The notes under the pieces were generated by a model, which had not been told where the DNA came from, searched no databases, and saw nothing but the letters and a program-made list of their open reading frames with translations. This document shows, piece by piece, positions 24,509 to 30,941 of a DNA stretch of 30,941 bases; the stretch's first letter is position 1, and every line of letters starts with the position of its first letter. Made by a program: the position numbers and the translations under genes. Location: the NCBI GenBank assembly GCA_001689535.1, contig LUJP01000099.1:1-30941 (forward strand), written 5' to 3'. The stretch is from Bacteroidales bacterium M5 (GTDB lineage: Bacteria; Bacteroidota; Bacteroidia; Bacteroidales; Muribaculaceae).

Positions 24509-24538
24509 ATGGCAAGTCATAACGGATTGCCATTTTTT
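24509..24538 (+). terminator. + strand terminator without an annotated gene
   Basis: ATGGCAA (24509-24515) pairs with TTGCCAT (24527-24533), followed by a T-run to 24538. No T-run exists on the other strand, so it does not serve the lipoprotein gene that ends at 24541. It implies a + strand transcript from the 24.2-24.5 kb segment, possibly a small RNA. Confidence 0.6.
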
Positions 24539-24540
24539 GT

Positions 24541-25347
24541 CTACCAAACAAAGTACATATCTTCGGTATCTGAATAATCTGAGTCTGTATACTTTGTTGT
24601 CAACTTAGTCGGCAGTCCCTTATCATTGATAGTCCAAGTATAATTTTCTACGCTTGATTCTCCATCAAAATATGCTTCATTCTTAATTGGCAATGACACA
24701 GTAGCTTTACCAAGTAATCCTGCATAATAAGCATACTGCATATCCTCATCACCCAATCCAAACATTCCCAACATCATAACTCCGCCGACATTCTTAATAG
24801 GATCACTCCCATAGGATATCTTCATTGTGCCTCCATAAGCAGGAACCATCTTAGAGCTAACAATATTCCCATTTTCATAGGTATATTCAACGGTTCCGTT
24901 GCCTTCACTATTTTGTGCTTTTATTTTCTTCAACTGACCGTCTGAATTGTATTCAAACCAATACTCATCTACATCTCCGTCATCATAGACTCGTTTACTA
25001 TATTTTGAATAACCTAAGTTATTAAGAGTAACGTATATCACACGATCACCGTCATCATCACTTACGTTCATGATAACATCTGCATCGTTAGCACGGCTCA
25101 TACAGGGATATTCAAACGTAACTTTTACTGATCCATCAGTTAGAGCAGTCACAAGCCCATCACTATTCACAGTAAGATTCATTCCACCAACTTTCTGTGG
25201 GATACCATTTGTGAACACCGTAGCAGGGTTCACAGTTCCGTTACCCACCCCGCTATTGGGTTCATCTTCTTCATTGCTGCATGACGTAAAATTCATGCAA
25301 CAGGTAATGCCGATTGTCAACACTACCAAAAACTTTAAGAATTTCAT
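24541..25347 (-). CDS. DUF4595-type surface or periplasmic lipoprotein
   Basis: A 268-residue lipoprotein. The start at 25347 gives MKFLKFLVVLTIGITCCMNF and then lipobox FTSC (Cys23), followed by an acidic linker NEEDEPNSG. The mature part is beta-rich with YD/RHS-like short strands: YWFEYNSDGQLKKIKAQNSEG, VEYTYENGNIVSSKMVPA, and NYTWTINDKGLPTKLTTKYTD. This fits the DUF4595 (porin-like fold) lipoproteins of Bacteroidales. Function is unknown. An open frame continues upstream to 25425, but that stretch has no signal-peptide logic and is rejected. Base composition is lower in GC than the core genome. It lies between the 25-base inverted repeats, so it may be a passenger gene. Its 3' end touches the + strand terminator. 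Confidence 0.75.
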   Translation of the reverse strand: MKFLKFLVVLTIGITCCMNFTSCSNEEDEPNSGVGNGTVNPATVFTNGIPQKVGGMNLTVNSDGLVTALTDGSVKVTFEYPCMSRANDADVIMNVSDDDGDRVIYVTLNNLGYSKYSKRVYDDGDVDEYWFEYNSDGQLKKIKAQNSEGNGTVEYTYENGNIVSSKMVPAYGGTMKISYGSDPIKNVGGVMMLGMFGLGDEDMQYAYYAGLLGKATVSLPIKNEAYFDGESSVENYTWTINDKGLPTKLTTKYTDSDYSDTEDMYFVW

Positions 25348-25693
25348 GCCTTTAACATGTTTTTTGGCGTCCACCAGTCTCAAAAGGACATTTATAAATG
25401 CAAAGAGGCGCAAGACTGTTATCAAATTCCGTCAATGGGTTCTGGACTACCTCTGCACTGAAAATGAAAACAACTCACGCCTTGGCCGTATATTGACACA
25501 TCAGTGCATATATGCAGACCAAAGGGAGCAGTCTATCATTATTCCTCAGTGCAGTTGAATTGTCCAGATTCATTGACAAGGAATAAGCTAAACGCTTCCT
25601 ATTACTATGTACGTCCTACTCAAAGGACACTGCAAAGGTAGTAATAATTTTCAGATAAACCACTATTCATGAGCTGTTTCCTTCTTTGTTATC
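25348..25693. other. Gene-free gap between lipoprotein and transposase remnant
   Basis: No convincing gene lies here. A - strand TACCTTTG (complement of 25633-25640) could be a -7 box for the lipoprotein, but it is 286 bases from its start. Just after it is a small hairpin, GTCCT-N6-AGGAC, on the same strand. On the + strand a short open stretch near 25405-25555 encodes FRQWVLDYLCTENENNSR followed by LGRILTHQ. It looks protein-like and may be a fragment of an older gene, but I cannot name it. Confidence 0.4.
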
Positions 25694-26251
25694 TTAATAT
25701 TCTAACTTGATTAAACCATGATATCTTATTCGTTTATACGTTGACATTATGAATAAACTGAAACGTTCCACATCTGAGAAATTCCTTGTATTATATCGGA
25801 AAGCAAATTCATCACAGTATCTAAATAAGTGCTTCTTACTTACTTTATGATATATTCCCATGATACCTCGTTTCAAGTGGGACCAAAATCCTTCGATACT
25901 ATTTGTATGGAAACCGTCTCTTACATATTCTCCAGTTCCATGGTCAACTACTTTGTGATCATACTTAGCCGATAATCCAACATAACCTTTCCATCCATCA
26001 GATATAATGGTTGTTCCTTCTTTTACAAGATTGTATATTATTGCTTTCAGTACCTTTCCACTTGTATTAGGAGTTACAAAGGTCTGCACCTTTCCATCAG
26101 ATAATAAGCCGACCACTGGAACTTTCTTCAATCGGTAATGTTCTTTACTTTGTCTGTGACAGTGAGGACATATTGGTTCTCCATGCCAACGTTGATATTC
26201 TAAAAAACTCCCTGCACGAAATTTCATCATGCAGGGAGTTAAACAAATCAA
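25694..26251 (-). pseudogene. IS1595-family transposase, internally deleted
   Basis: The frame encodes about 185 residues against the usual 290-320. It retains the start of the zinc ribbon (QRWHGEPICPHCHRQSKEHY) and then jumps directly to VPVVGLLSDGKVQTFVTPN and the C-terminal ISXO2-like half. That half has IISDGWKGY (a catalytic Asp), VVDHGTGEYVRDGFHTNSIEGFWSHLKRGIMGIYH (the third catalytic position) and FRYCDEFAFRYNTRNFS. Missing are the second Cys pair of the ribbon, the helix-turn-helix part and the first catalytic Asp, well over 100 residues, with the frame kept. The N-terminus is also abnormal: the first ~16 codons overlap a terminator hairpin. The product cannot transpose by itself. 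Left in place, the element could move only if an intact relative acted on its ends. Confidence 0.8.
26202..26240 (-). terminator. Terminator hairpin at the 5' edge of the transposase remnant
   Basis: On the - strand AACTCCCTGCA pairs with TGCAGGGAGTT (arms 26230-26240 and 26206-26216), an 11-base perfect stem with a 13-base loop and a run of six T. It stands before the recognisable transposase sequence. It would block read-through from outside, as some insertion sequences do, or mark the deletion joint. Confidence 0.75.
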
Positions 26252-26441
26252 TAAATGATTTAGCCATATATTTCATTTGCTCTATGGGTATCTGTTTCGT
26301 ATCTATCAGTAGTTTATAGGGTTATTTGATTATATAAATTTAACAAAAATATTTCACATATAAAAATCTAAGGTGCTAAATTTTAGCTACTTAGATAAAA
26401 TTTACAACATAAATCTGTAATATACTTTGTGTATAATTCAT

Positions 26442-26755
26442 ATATCAAATAAAAATCAACCAAATCAGAATTGATAATCGTTAGGACTAAAATGAGAAAC
26501 TACTTGCGTGTTCCCCACTTTCTGCGAAAATGAGCTGGTACAAAAAACAAACTACCATTCCTCATGTGTCGGTAATGTTGTACTACCAACACAAATTTAT
26601 CCTGATGTTTACCAAGATAAATTTCGGATAGGAAATTATACTTCATTTTCTATTGATTTTCTGTTCTACCTTTGGAACTTATGGTTGTAATAATTTCTAT
26701 GCGAATTTATCAAGGATAATTATCAATTCTGATTCAGTTGATTATTTTCTGAGAT
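26442..26755. repeat. 314-base segment with 37-base inverted terminal arms (MITE-like)
   Basis: The arms 26442-26478 and 26719-26755 are inverted copies that match at 31 of 37 positions. The inner core AATCAGAATTGATAAT is perfect. The 240 bases between carry no recognisable gene; one frame has a short stretch RIGNYTSFSIDF that faintly recalls a hexapeptide acetyltransferase. It lies inside the larger 24189-26860 repeat pair. No flanking target duplication is evident. The surrounding 26252-27040 region is otherwise empty and AT-rich. Confidence 0.55.
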
Positions 26756-26835
26756 CAGTTATACCCAAGAACCCAGTAATCTTTCCAGTGGTTAAGATTA
26801 TTTAACGGTTAATTTCTTTATGGAATAAATTATCT

Positions 26836-26860
26836 TGGTGTGCTGAAGTATATAATTGGG
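26836..26860 (-). repeat. Right 25-base inverted repeat
   Basis: Reverse complement of 24189-24213 with one mismatch (24 of 25). Confidence 0.7.
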
Positions 26861-27040
26861 TTCATTTAATATATGACAAATATACTAGAAACATCTGTAG
26901 ATCAGGGATTATCAAGCATTCTTTAGATTTTTCTAGCTTTAGGTGCCACTCAAAACTTGAAAGTCTCACTATTTATAGGTAAATTAAGAGCAGGGTAAAC
27001 TGGTATATCGTTCCCTAGAATTATTTAATGACGCAGAATT

Positions 27041-27865
27041 ATGGATAAACCAAAGAATATGGACCGCCGCTCCTTCCTGAAACATCTTGGTATAGGTGCG
27101 GCCGCCACAGTCACTGCTTTAGCCGGCTGCAAAAATAATAGCAATCCGGTAGCCGGAAACATCACTGCACAGGGTGAAGTGCCAACTGACAAGATGACCT
27201 ACAGGCTTAATCCCAAAAGCGGTGAAAAGGTGTCACTGCTCGGTTACGGATGCATGCGGTGGCCGGTGATGCCTGATTCTGCGGGGGAGGGAGAAATCAT
27301 TGACCAGGATGCGGTAAATTCGCTTGTGGATTATGCTCTCGCTCACGGAATCAATTATTTTGATACCGCGCCCCCGTATTGCCGCGGCCTTTCAGAAAAG
27401 GCCACGGGCATAGCGCTGAAACGGCATCCCCGTGACTCCTACTATATAGCCACCAAAATGTTCAACCACAGGCTGGTGGGTCAGGGGTCGTCGCCTCAGG
27501 AGCTCTATGATGAGTCGGTAAAGATGTATCGTAACTCGTTCCGCGACCTCCAGACCGACTATATCGACTATTACCTTTTGCATATAGTGGGAATCGGCGA
27601 AGGCCTCCCCACGCTCATGGAGCGTTTTTTTGACAACAATCTGCTTGAATTCCTGCTGAAAGAGCGTGAGGCCGGACGCATCCGCAATCTCGGTTTTTCG
27701 TATCACGGCGATATCAAGGCTTTTGATTATCTGCTTTCCTGCCATGATGAATTTCACTGGGATTTCGTGCAGATTCAGCTCAATTATGTGGATTACCGTC
27801 ATGCTCCCGCGCAGATGCAGAGAATAGACAATTTTGTGGAACAGCTTAAACAGAATAAAGCATGA
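27041..27865 (+). pseudogene. Tat-exported aldo/keto reductase with large in-frame internal deletion
   Basis: Residues 1-40 are a Tat-type leader (MDRRSFLKHLGIGAAATVTALAGC, also a possible lipobox Cys). The first part of the barrel carries the AKR tetrad: Asp108 and Tyr113 (FDTAPPY), Lys139 (IATKM) and His181 (YLLHI). Up to QIQLNYVDYRHA (near 27805) it matches the Fe-S-containing AKR family of Bacteroidales, which is usually about 430-470 residues. It then switches at once to PAQMQRIDNFVEQLKQNKA, which I recognise as the extreme C-terminus of the same family. About 170-190 residues are gone without loss of frame, including the last barrel strands and all the ferredoxin-type cysteines. The product is probably inactive. 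Its stop overlaps the DUF1893 start (ATGA). Confidence 0.8.
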
Positions 27866-28275
27866 CAGCCGAACAAGTAATGGAGATTCTGCATTCCGGA
27901 GGATATTCGCTGGTGATTTGGAATAACGGCATACACACTTTCACCGGTCGCGGCGTTTCAGATCTGTACCGTATCTATAACGAGCAGAAAGGACTGCTGG
28001 ACGGCGCAGTGGTAGCCGACAAAATCATAGGAAAAGGAGCGGCCGCTCTGATGGCTCTCGGAAAGGTATCGGAAATCATCACCGACACCATCAGCTCACC
28101 GGCCTTGTCGCTGCTGAAAGACTCCGGAATACCGGTAAGTTTTCAAACCGTGGTTCCCAATATCATCAATCGCAGGGGAGATGGCCTGTGCCCGGTAGAG
28201 ACGCTGTGTCTGGAATGCGCTACGCCTGCGGAATGCCTGCCACTTATCGAAGGATTCATGAAGGAAAAGAAATAA
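27862..28275 (+). CDS. DUF1893-family protein
   Basis: A 137-residue cytoplasmic protein of the DUF1893 family, which has a fold related to cytidine-deaminase-like proteins and no established function. It contains YSLVIWNNGIHTFTGRGVSDLYRIY, then GAVVADKIIGKGAAALMALG and the C-terminal cysteine pattern CPVETLCLECATPAEC, possibly a metal site. The length is normal and no lesion is seen. It overlaps the preceding aldo/keto reductase by ATGA and is often found beside that gene in Bacteroidales, as far as I recall, so they may share a redox role. It is the one clearly intact known-family gene of the decaying cluster. Confidence 0.85.
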   Translation: MTAEQVMEILHSGGYSLVIWNNGIHTFTGRGVSDLYRIYNEQKGLLDGAVVADKIIGKGAAALMALGKVSEIITDTISSPALSLLKDSGIPVSFQTVVPNIINRRGDGLCPVETLCLECATPAECLPLIEGFMKEKK

Positions 28276-28289
28276 TCAATACCAACAAT

Positions 28290-28538
28290 ATGCAAACTGC
28301 CGCAAATCTATATTCACTGCGGTATGATGATGCAAAGACAGCCGCTAAATACAGGAAAGCTACTTTACTGATGCTCCTTGCGGCTGTGCTCGGCTACCAG
28401 ATTGCCGGAACCGTGGGAGAATGGATTATCAAGAACGACCTTTATTCCGCATTGCAGGATTTCCGTATCGGTGTGGCCGGGATGCTTCTGCAGGTATTCG
28501 GCGGATGTATTGTGATCAATAAGCTGATTGATAAATGA
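28290..28538 (+). CDS. Small membrane protein, 82 aa, unknown
   Basis: From the ATG at 28290 (14 bases after the DUF1893 stop) an 82-residue protein begins MQTAANLYSLRYDDAKTAAK and has two predicted membrane segments (about 24-44 LLMLLAAVLGYQIAG and 59-78 GVAGMLLQVFGGCIVI). I recognise no family. A longer frame from 28188 overlaps DUF1893 and is rejected. Its stop overlaps the start of the alcohol dehydrogenase fragment by ATGA, so it belongs to the same operon. It may be a genuine two-helix protein or a piece of a longer membrane protein. Confidence 0.6.
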   Translation: MQTAANLYSLRYDDAKTAAKYRKATLLMLLAAVLGYQIAGTVGEWIIKNDLYSALQDFRIGVAGMLLQVFGGCIVINKLIDK

Positions 28539-28813
28539 GTATGAAAGATTTTGTATTCAGGAGTGATACAAAGTTATTGTTCCTCAATGATATCCGTAAC
28601 ACGCTTGCTGAAATCTGCCGGGGAGAGAAAGTGATGTTTGTCTACGGGGCGTCGTCGGCGCTGCGCAACGGTTGTCGGGAAGATGTGGTGACTGCACTTG
28701 AAACCGCCGGTATCCCGTTTGTGGAATATGGAAATTCTTCAAGAGAGTTCCCGGTAATCCAGGAGGGAATACGCATAGCAAAAAAGAACTGCTGTACATT
28801 GACGTATACGTAG
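28535..28813 (+). pseudogene. N-terminal fragment of an iron-containing alcohol dehydrogenase
   Basis: The frame begins MSMKDFVFRSDTKLLFLNDI and runs through KVMFVYGASSALRNGC, then VVTALETAGIPFVEYGNSSRE and IQEGIRIAKKN. This is the N-terminal NAD(P)-binding part of the YqhD/BDH-like iron alcohol dehydrogenases (usually about 380-390 residues). Similarity stops near 28795, just before the expected GGGS cofactor loop, and the frame ends in CCTLTYT. The iron-binding His/Asp domain is absent, so the product should be inactive. No continuation is found in 28814-28943, which is gene-free. Together with the aldo/keto reductase deletion it indicates a redox operon under decay. Confidence 0.8.
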
Positions 28814-28943
28814 AGACCCGTCATCGGGGTTACTTTTACGTGTTCCTTGCATACTTCATTGATACGCTTTAGATTATACCGTATTGGCAAAACAATGAAG
28901 TTGAAAATACGTTGTATATTGTAAAAAAGTCTACATTGCCATT

Positions 28944-30224
28944 ATGCATGATCTTATTATAATCATTGTTTTGATTATTCTTAACGGTGTGTTCTCCATG
29001 TCGGAGGTAGCGCTCATATCAGCCCGGAAGTCGAAGCTGACGTCCGAAGCAAAGAATGGAAACCGTAATGCCCTCACGGCATTGAAGCTCCAGAGCGAGC
29101 CTGACCGTTTTCTCTCGACCATACAGATTGGAATCACCTTGATCGGTATTCTCACCGGTATGTACTCCGGAGCCACTATTGCTTCCGATCTCGGTAATTA
29201 TTTCGCCGGACTCGGGGTGGAGCGTCACCTTGCTCTCAACCTTTCCAAAGTCGTAATAGTGGCATTGGTTACCTATCTTTCGATTGTGGTGGGAGAGCTC
29301 GTGCCCAAACGCATCGGTATGGGAAAGGCCGACACCATAGCCAAAATAGTGGCTGGGCCCATGAAACTGCTGTCGGTGGTCACTTATCCGATAGTCTGGC
29401 TTCTGTCTGCCTCGACTGCGTTGCTGGTCAAACTGCTTCACATAGGAAATTCCTCGTCAAAAGTCACGGAGGATGAGATAAAATCGCTTATCCGTGAGGG
29501 TGCCGATGCCGGAGAGGTGAGGGAAGTGGAACAGGATATCATGGAGCGCGCGTTGGTGATGGGCGACAGCCGTATAGAAGCCATTATGACAAGTCGCAAA
29601 GATGTGGTTTCACTAACAATCGGCATGAAGCCGGAATGCATACGCCAGGTGCTTGCCGATGACCTGCATTCCTCCTATCCTGTGTTTGACAGCGACAAAA
29701 AGGAAATATGCGGTGTGATTTCTCTTAAGCGTCTCATACTCACTCTTGGTTTGCCGGATTTCAATATGGAGAAAGAACTGACTGCAGGTCTGTGTCTGCC
29801 TGATTCCATGACTTTCTACGACGCATTGGAGACATTCAGAACATCCAATGAGCATTCCGCCCTTGTGTATGATGAATATGGAAATTTTCAGGGTATCGTT
29901 ACTCTGCGGGATATTCTCGATGGACTTGTAGGTACTCTCATGCAGGGCGATGAGGGGCCGGCCATAGTAAAACGTGCAGATAAAGATGAATGGCTCGTTG
30001 ACGGTCAGTGCCCGGTATATGATTTTCTGGAATATTTCGGTATGGAGAGTCTCTACAAACCTTCGGCCTACTCAACAGTAGGAGGTCTGATTATCGAGGC
30101 GATGAAAAAAGTGCCGGTGGAAGGCGATATCGTGACCTGGAATTGTTTCCGCCTGGAGGTGGCCGATATGGATCGCGCGCGCATCGACAAAGTAGCTGTG
30201 TCGAGAATCGAATCTGATATCTGA
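28944..30224 (+). CDS. CNNM/HlyC-CorC family membrane protein with CBS pair
   Basis: A 426-residue inner-membrane protein of the 'hemolysin family' (DUF21-CBS-CorC_HlyC), now thought to take part in Mg2+/Co2+ or Na+ exchange. The N-terminal DUF21/CNNM domain (about 1-165) has several helices with the marker NGVFSMSEVALISARKSKL and STIQIGITLIGILTGMYSGATIA, then VVGELVPKRIGM. A CBS pair follows (about 200-325), with EHSALVYDEYGNFQGIVTLRDILD in the second domain. The C-terminal CorC_HlyC domain (about 345-426) has STVGGLIIEAMKKVPVEGD, then DRARIDKVAV. It starts after the gene-free 28814-28943 stretch. The hemolysin label is historical and no toxin role is implied. Confidence 0.92.
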   Translation: MHDLIIIIVLIILNGVFSMSEVALISARKSKLTSEAKNGNRNALTALKLQSEPDRFLSTIQIGITLIGILTGMYSGATIASDLGNYFAGLGVERHLALNLSKVVIVALVTYLSIVVGELVPKRIGMGKADTIAKIVAGPMKLLSVVTYPIVWLLSASTALLVKLLHIGNSSSKVTEDEIKSLIREGADAGEVREVEQDIMERALVMGDSRIEAIMTSRKDVVSLTIGMKPECIRQVLADDLHSSYPVFDSDKKEICGVISLKRLILTLGLPDFNMEKELTAGLCLPDSMTFYDALETFRTSNEHSALVYDEYGNFQGIVTLRDILDGLVGTLMQGDEGPAIVKRADKDEWLVDGQCPVYDFLEYFGMESLYKPSAYSTVGGLIIEAMKKVPVEGDIVTWNCFRLEVADMDRARIDKVAVSRIESDI

Positions 30225-30281
30225 CGGCCGACTTATTTCCCGCCGAACATCCAGATGAAAGCGCGTCAGAATATTTAAAGA

Positions 30282-30743
30282 TTAGCTATTCTGAATGTCT
30301 GCATATTTCATTGTTCCGGGTAAATCATTGAATCCGATGCTCTTATATAATGGTTGCGCCATGTCGGTGGTTTCAAGATAAATCTTGTCGCATCCGAGCT
30401 GACGGGCCTTGTTGACAAGCCAGCGTACGATTGCGTGGGCAACTCCGCGGTTGCGGAACTCCTCGCGCACATAGATATTCATCAGGTAGGCGCACCGTCC
30501 CGAGGGATTGTCGGGCGAGGGCAGTTCTTCCGTCAGACATATCGCTCCGCAGCCAGCGTCGGTGTCATCTGTTGAAGCCACTACAGCAATATGTGTGCCG
30601 TCGGCTATGTGGCGCCGATAATACTGCCGGTTGGCTACCATCAGTCTTTTCGATGGCTCAGTACCGAATACATTTTCTATCACCTCCCTGCGCCAGTGCA
30701 TCAGGGCGGGGATGGTTGTTATCTCTCTTATATTCACATTCAT
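30282..30743 (-). CDS. GNAT-family N-acetyltransferase
   Basis: A 153-residue acetyl-CoA-dependent acyltransferase. Motif A is LMNIYVREEFRNRGVAHAIVRWLVNKARQLGC: beta4, the RNRGVA pyrophosphate loop and helix 3. Motif B follows as KIYLETTDMAQPLYKSIGFND. The N-terminal part has GCGAICLTEELPSPDN on the substrate side. The acceptor (amino acid, antibiotic, peptide or tRNA-derived) cannot be told. The length is normal for single-domain GNATs. Its ATG overlaps by four bases (ATGA) the stop of a short, doubtful ORF upstream. It converges on the CNNM gene (57 bases between stops), with no strong terminator seen. Confidence 0.88.
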   Translation of the reverse strand: MNVNIREITTIPALMHWRREVIENVFGTEPSKRLMVANRQYYRRHIADGTHIAVVASTDDTDAGCGAICLTEELPSPDNPSGRCAYLMNIYVREEFRNRGVAHAIVRWLVNKARQLGCDKIYLETTDMAQPLYKSIGFNDLPGTMKYADIQNS

Positions 30744-30931
30744 TCCGGCGTTCCTTCCTTCATTACCACGGGCAACATGCGGTCATTGACTTTTCCGCGT
30801 CCCCGTTCATTCAGTTTTCGATATATAACGACAAGAGAATTACCACTTGAATTGTTCATTCTTCGACGAAGAATGAATTTCATCAGCGGGCATCCTGATG
30901 AAAGAAGCCGGGAATTAAGAGGGTGTTTCAT
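30740..30931 (-). CDS. Doubtful short ORF upstream of the GNAT gene
   Basis: Up to 63 residues beginning MKHPLNSRLLSSGCPLMKF, or 39 residues from an internal ATG (NNSSGNSLVVIYRKLNERG). It is basic and matches no family I know. The only support is the ATGA overlap with the GNAT start, which is common for real gene pairs but can be chance. The frame contains a perfect palindrome (30855-30877), more typical of regulatory DNA, so this may be the GNAT leader. Confidence 0.25.
   Translation of the reverse strand: MKHPLNSRLLSSGCPLMKFILRRRMNNSSGNSLVVIYRKLNERGRGKVNDRMLPVVMKEGTPE
30855..30877. promoter_or_regulatory. Perfect 23-base palindrome upstream of the GNAT gene
   Basis: TTCATTCTTCG (30855-30865), a central A, and CGAAGAATGAA (30867-30877) are exact inverse complements. 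With a one-base centre it cannot form a normal RNA hairpin, so a dimeric operator is more likely. It lies 112 bases upstream of the GNAT start. Confidence 0.5.
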
Positions 30932-30941
30932 AACGATTGTT

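Larger units (their letters stand above)
24189..26860. mobile_element. Candidate 2.67-kb mobile element bounded by 25-base inverted repeats (IS1595-related, defective)
   Basis: CCCAATTATATACTTCAG plus YACACCA occurs at 24189-24213 and, inverted, at 26836-26860; 24 of 25 bases match. The enclosed DNA is distinctly AT-rich compared with its flanks. It contains a dense inverted-repeat segment, a DUF4595 lipoprotein gene, an internally deleted IS1595-family transposase and another inverted-repeat pair. IS1595-family elements are known sometimes to carry passenger genes. No matching 8-base target duplication is seen outside the repeats (GATATACC left, TTCATTTA right), so the boundary or the intactness is uncertain. 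AT-rich DNA continues outside on both sides to about 24.04 and 27.04 kb. Confidence 0.5.

Noticed and set aside
25348..25425. Upstream extension of the DUF4595 lipoprotein
   Set aside because: The signal peptide and lipobox fit only the start at 25347.
26508..26690. Possible hexapeptide acetyltransferase fragment (RIGNYTSFSIDF)
   Set aside because: The similarity is only a few residues with no repeating hexapeptides; it may be chance in AT-rich DNA.
24181..26868. 8-base target-site duplication around the 25-base inverted repeats
   Set aside because: The flanks GATATACC and TTCATTTA do not match, so I do not claim a duplication.
1..30941. CRISPR array, tRNA or rRNA genes
   Set aside because: No regularly spaced repeats, no tRNA-like T-arm/acceptor pattern and no rRNA motifs were noticed when reading both strands. 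A tRNAscan/Infernal run would be decisive.

Overview
The window looks like chromosomal DNA from a gut-type Bacteroidota of the order Bacteroidales, possibly Muribaculaceae (the family is an inference). Many genes are preceded by the Bacteroidota promoter -7 element TAnnTTTG, sometimes with TTTG about 19-20 bases upstream. Shine-Dalgarno sequences are mostly absent. The protein families are typical of the phylum: an ECF sigma factor with a DUF4974 anti-sigma protein, an OMP_b-brl_3-type outer-membrane barrel, a DUF4595 lipoprotein, a DUF5009 membrane protein and a long LptF/G permease.

Layout. Bases 1-9540 are a housekeeping block: a DUF5009 acyltransferase-like membrane protein, a small hypothetical protein on the other strand, tRNA threonylcarbamoyladenosine synthase TsaC with a ClC chloride channel, glutamate dehydrogenase GdhA, then an LptF/G-family permease with RibBA. 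Bases 9568-16903 are a heavy-metal island. A CusCBA/CzcCBA-type RND exporter (adaptor, pump, TolC-like channel) reads left. A Fur-family metalloregulator and an SO_0444-type Cu/Zn permease fused to an HMA metallochaperone domain read right. The exporter and permease promoters share an almost identical 18-base motif at the same distance from their -7 elements, which suggests one metal regulon. Bases 16980-18272 hold an EamA-type exporter and an orphan small ORF. Bases 18418-22080 hold a compact trans-envelope signalling cassette: ECF sigma factor, short anti-sigma protein and an outer-membrane barrel with an N-terminal STN domain.

From about 22.2 kb the sequence becomes accessory. There is a broken RhuM gene, a flavoprotein/alpha-beta-hydrolase pair, and an AT-rich segment of about 3 kb (24.0-27.0 kb). 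That segment is bounded by 25-base inverted repeats and contains dense inverted-repeat structure, a DUF4595 lipoprotein, an internally deleted IS1595-family transposase and a second inverted-repeat pair. Next to it is a decaying redox operon (27.0-28.8 kb): an aldo/keto reductase missing its middle and Fe-S region in frame, an intact DUF1893 gene, a small membrane protein, and an iron-dependent alcohol dehydrogenase cut to its first 90 residues. The window ends with a CNNM/HlyC-type CBS membrane protein, a GNAT acetyltransferase and a perfect 11+1+11 palindrome.

The most novel-looking points are the shared metal-promoter motif, the internal ribosome-binding site inside the permease-HMA fusion, the sigma/anti-sigma/barrel trio, and the nested inverted repeats at 24.29-24.54 kb. 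No rRNA, tRNA or CRISPR array was recognised.
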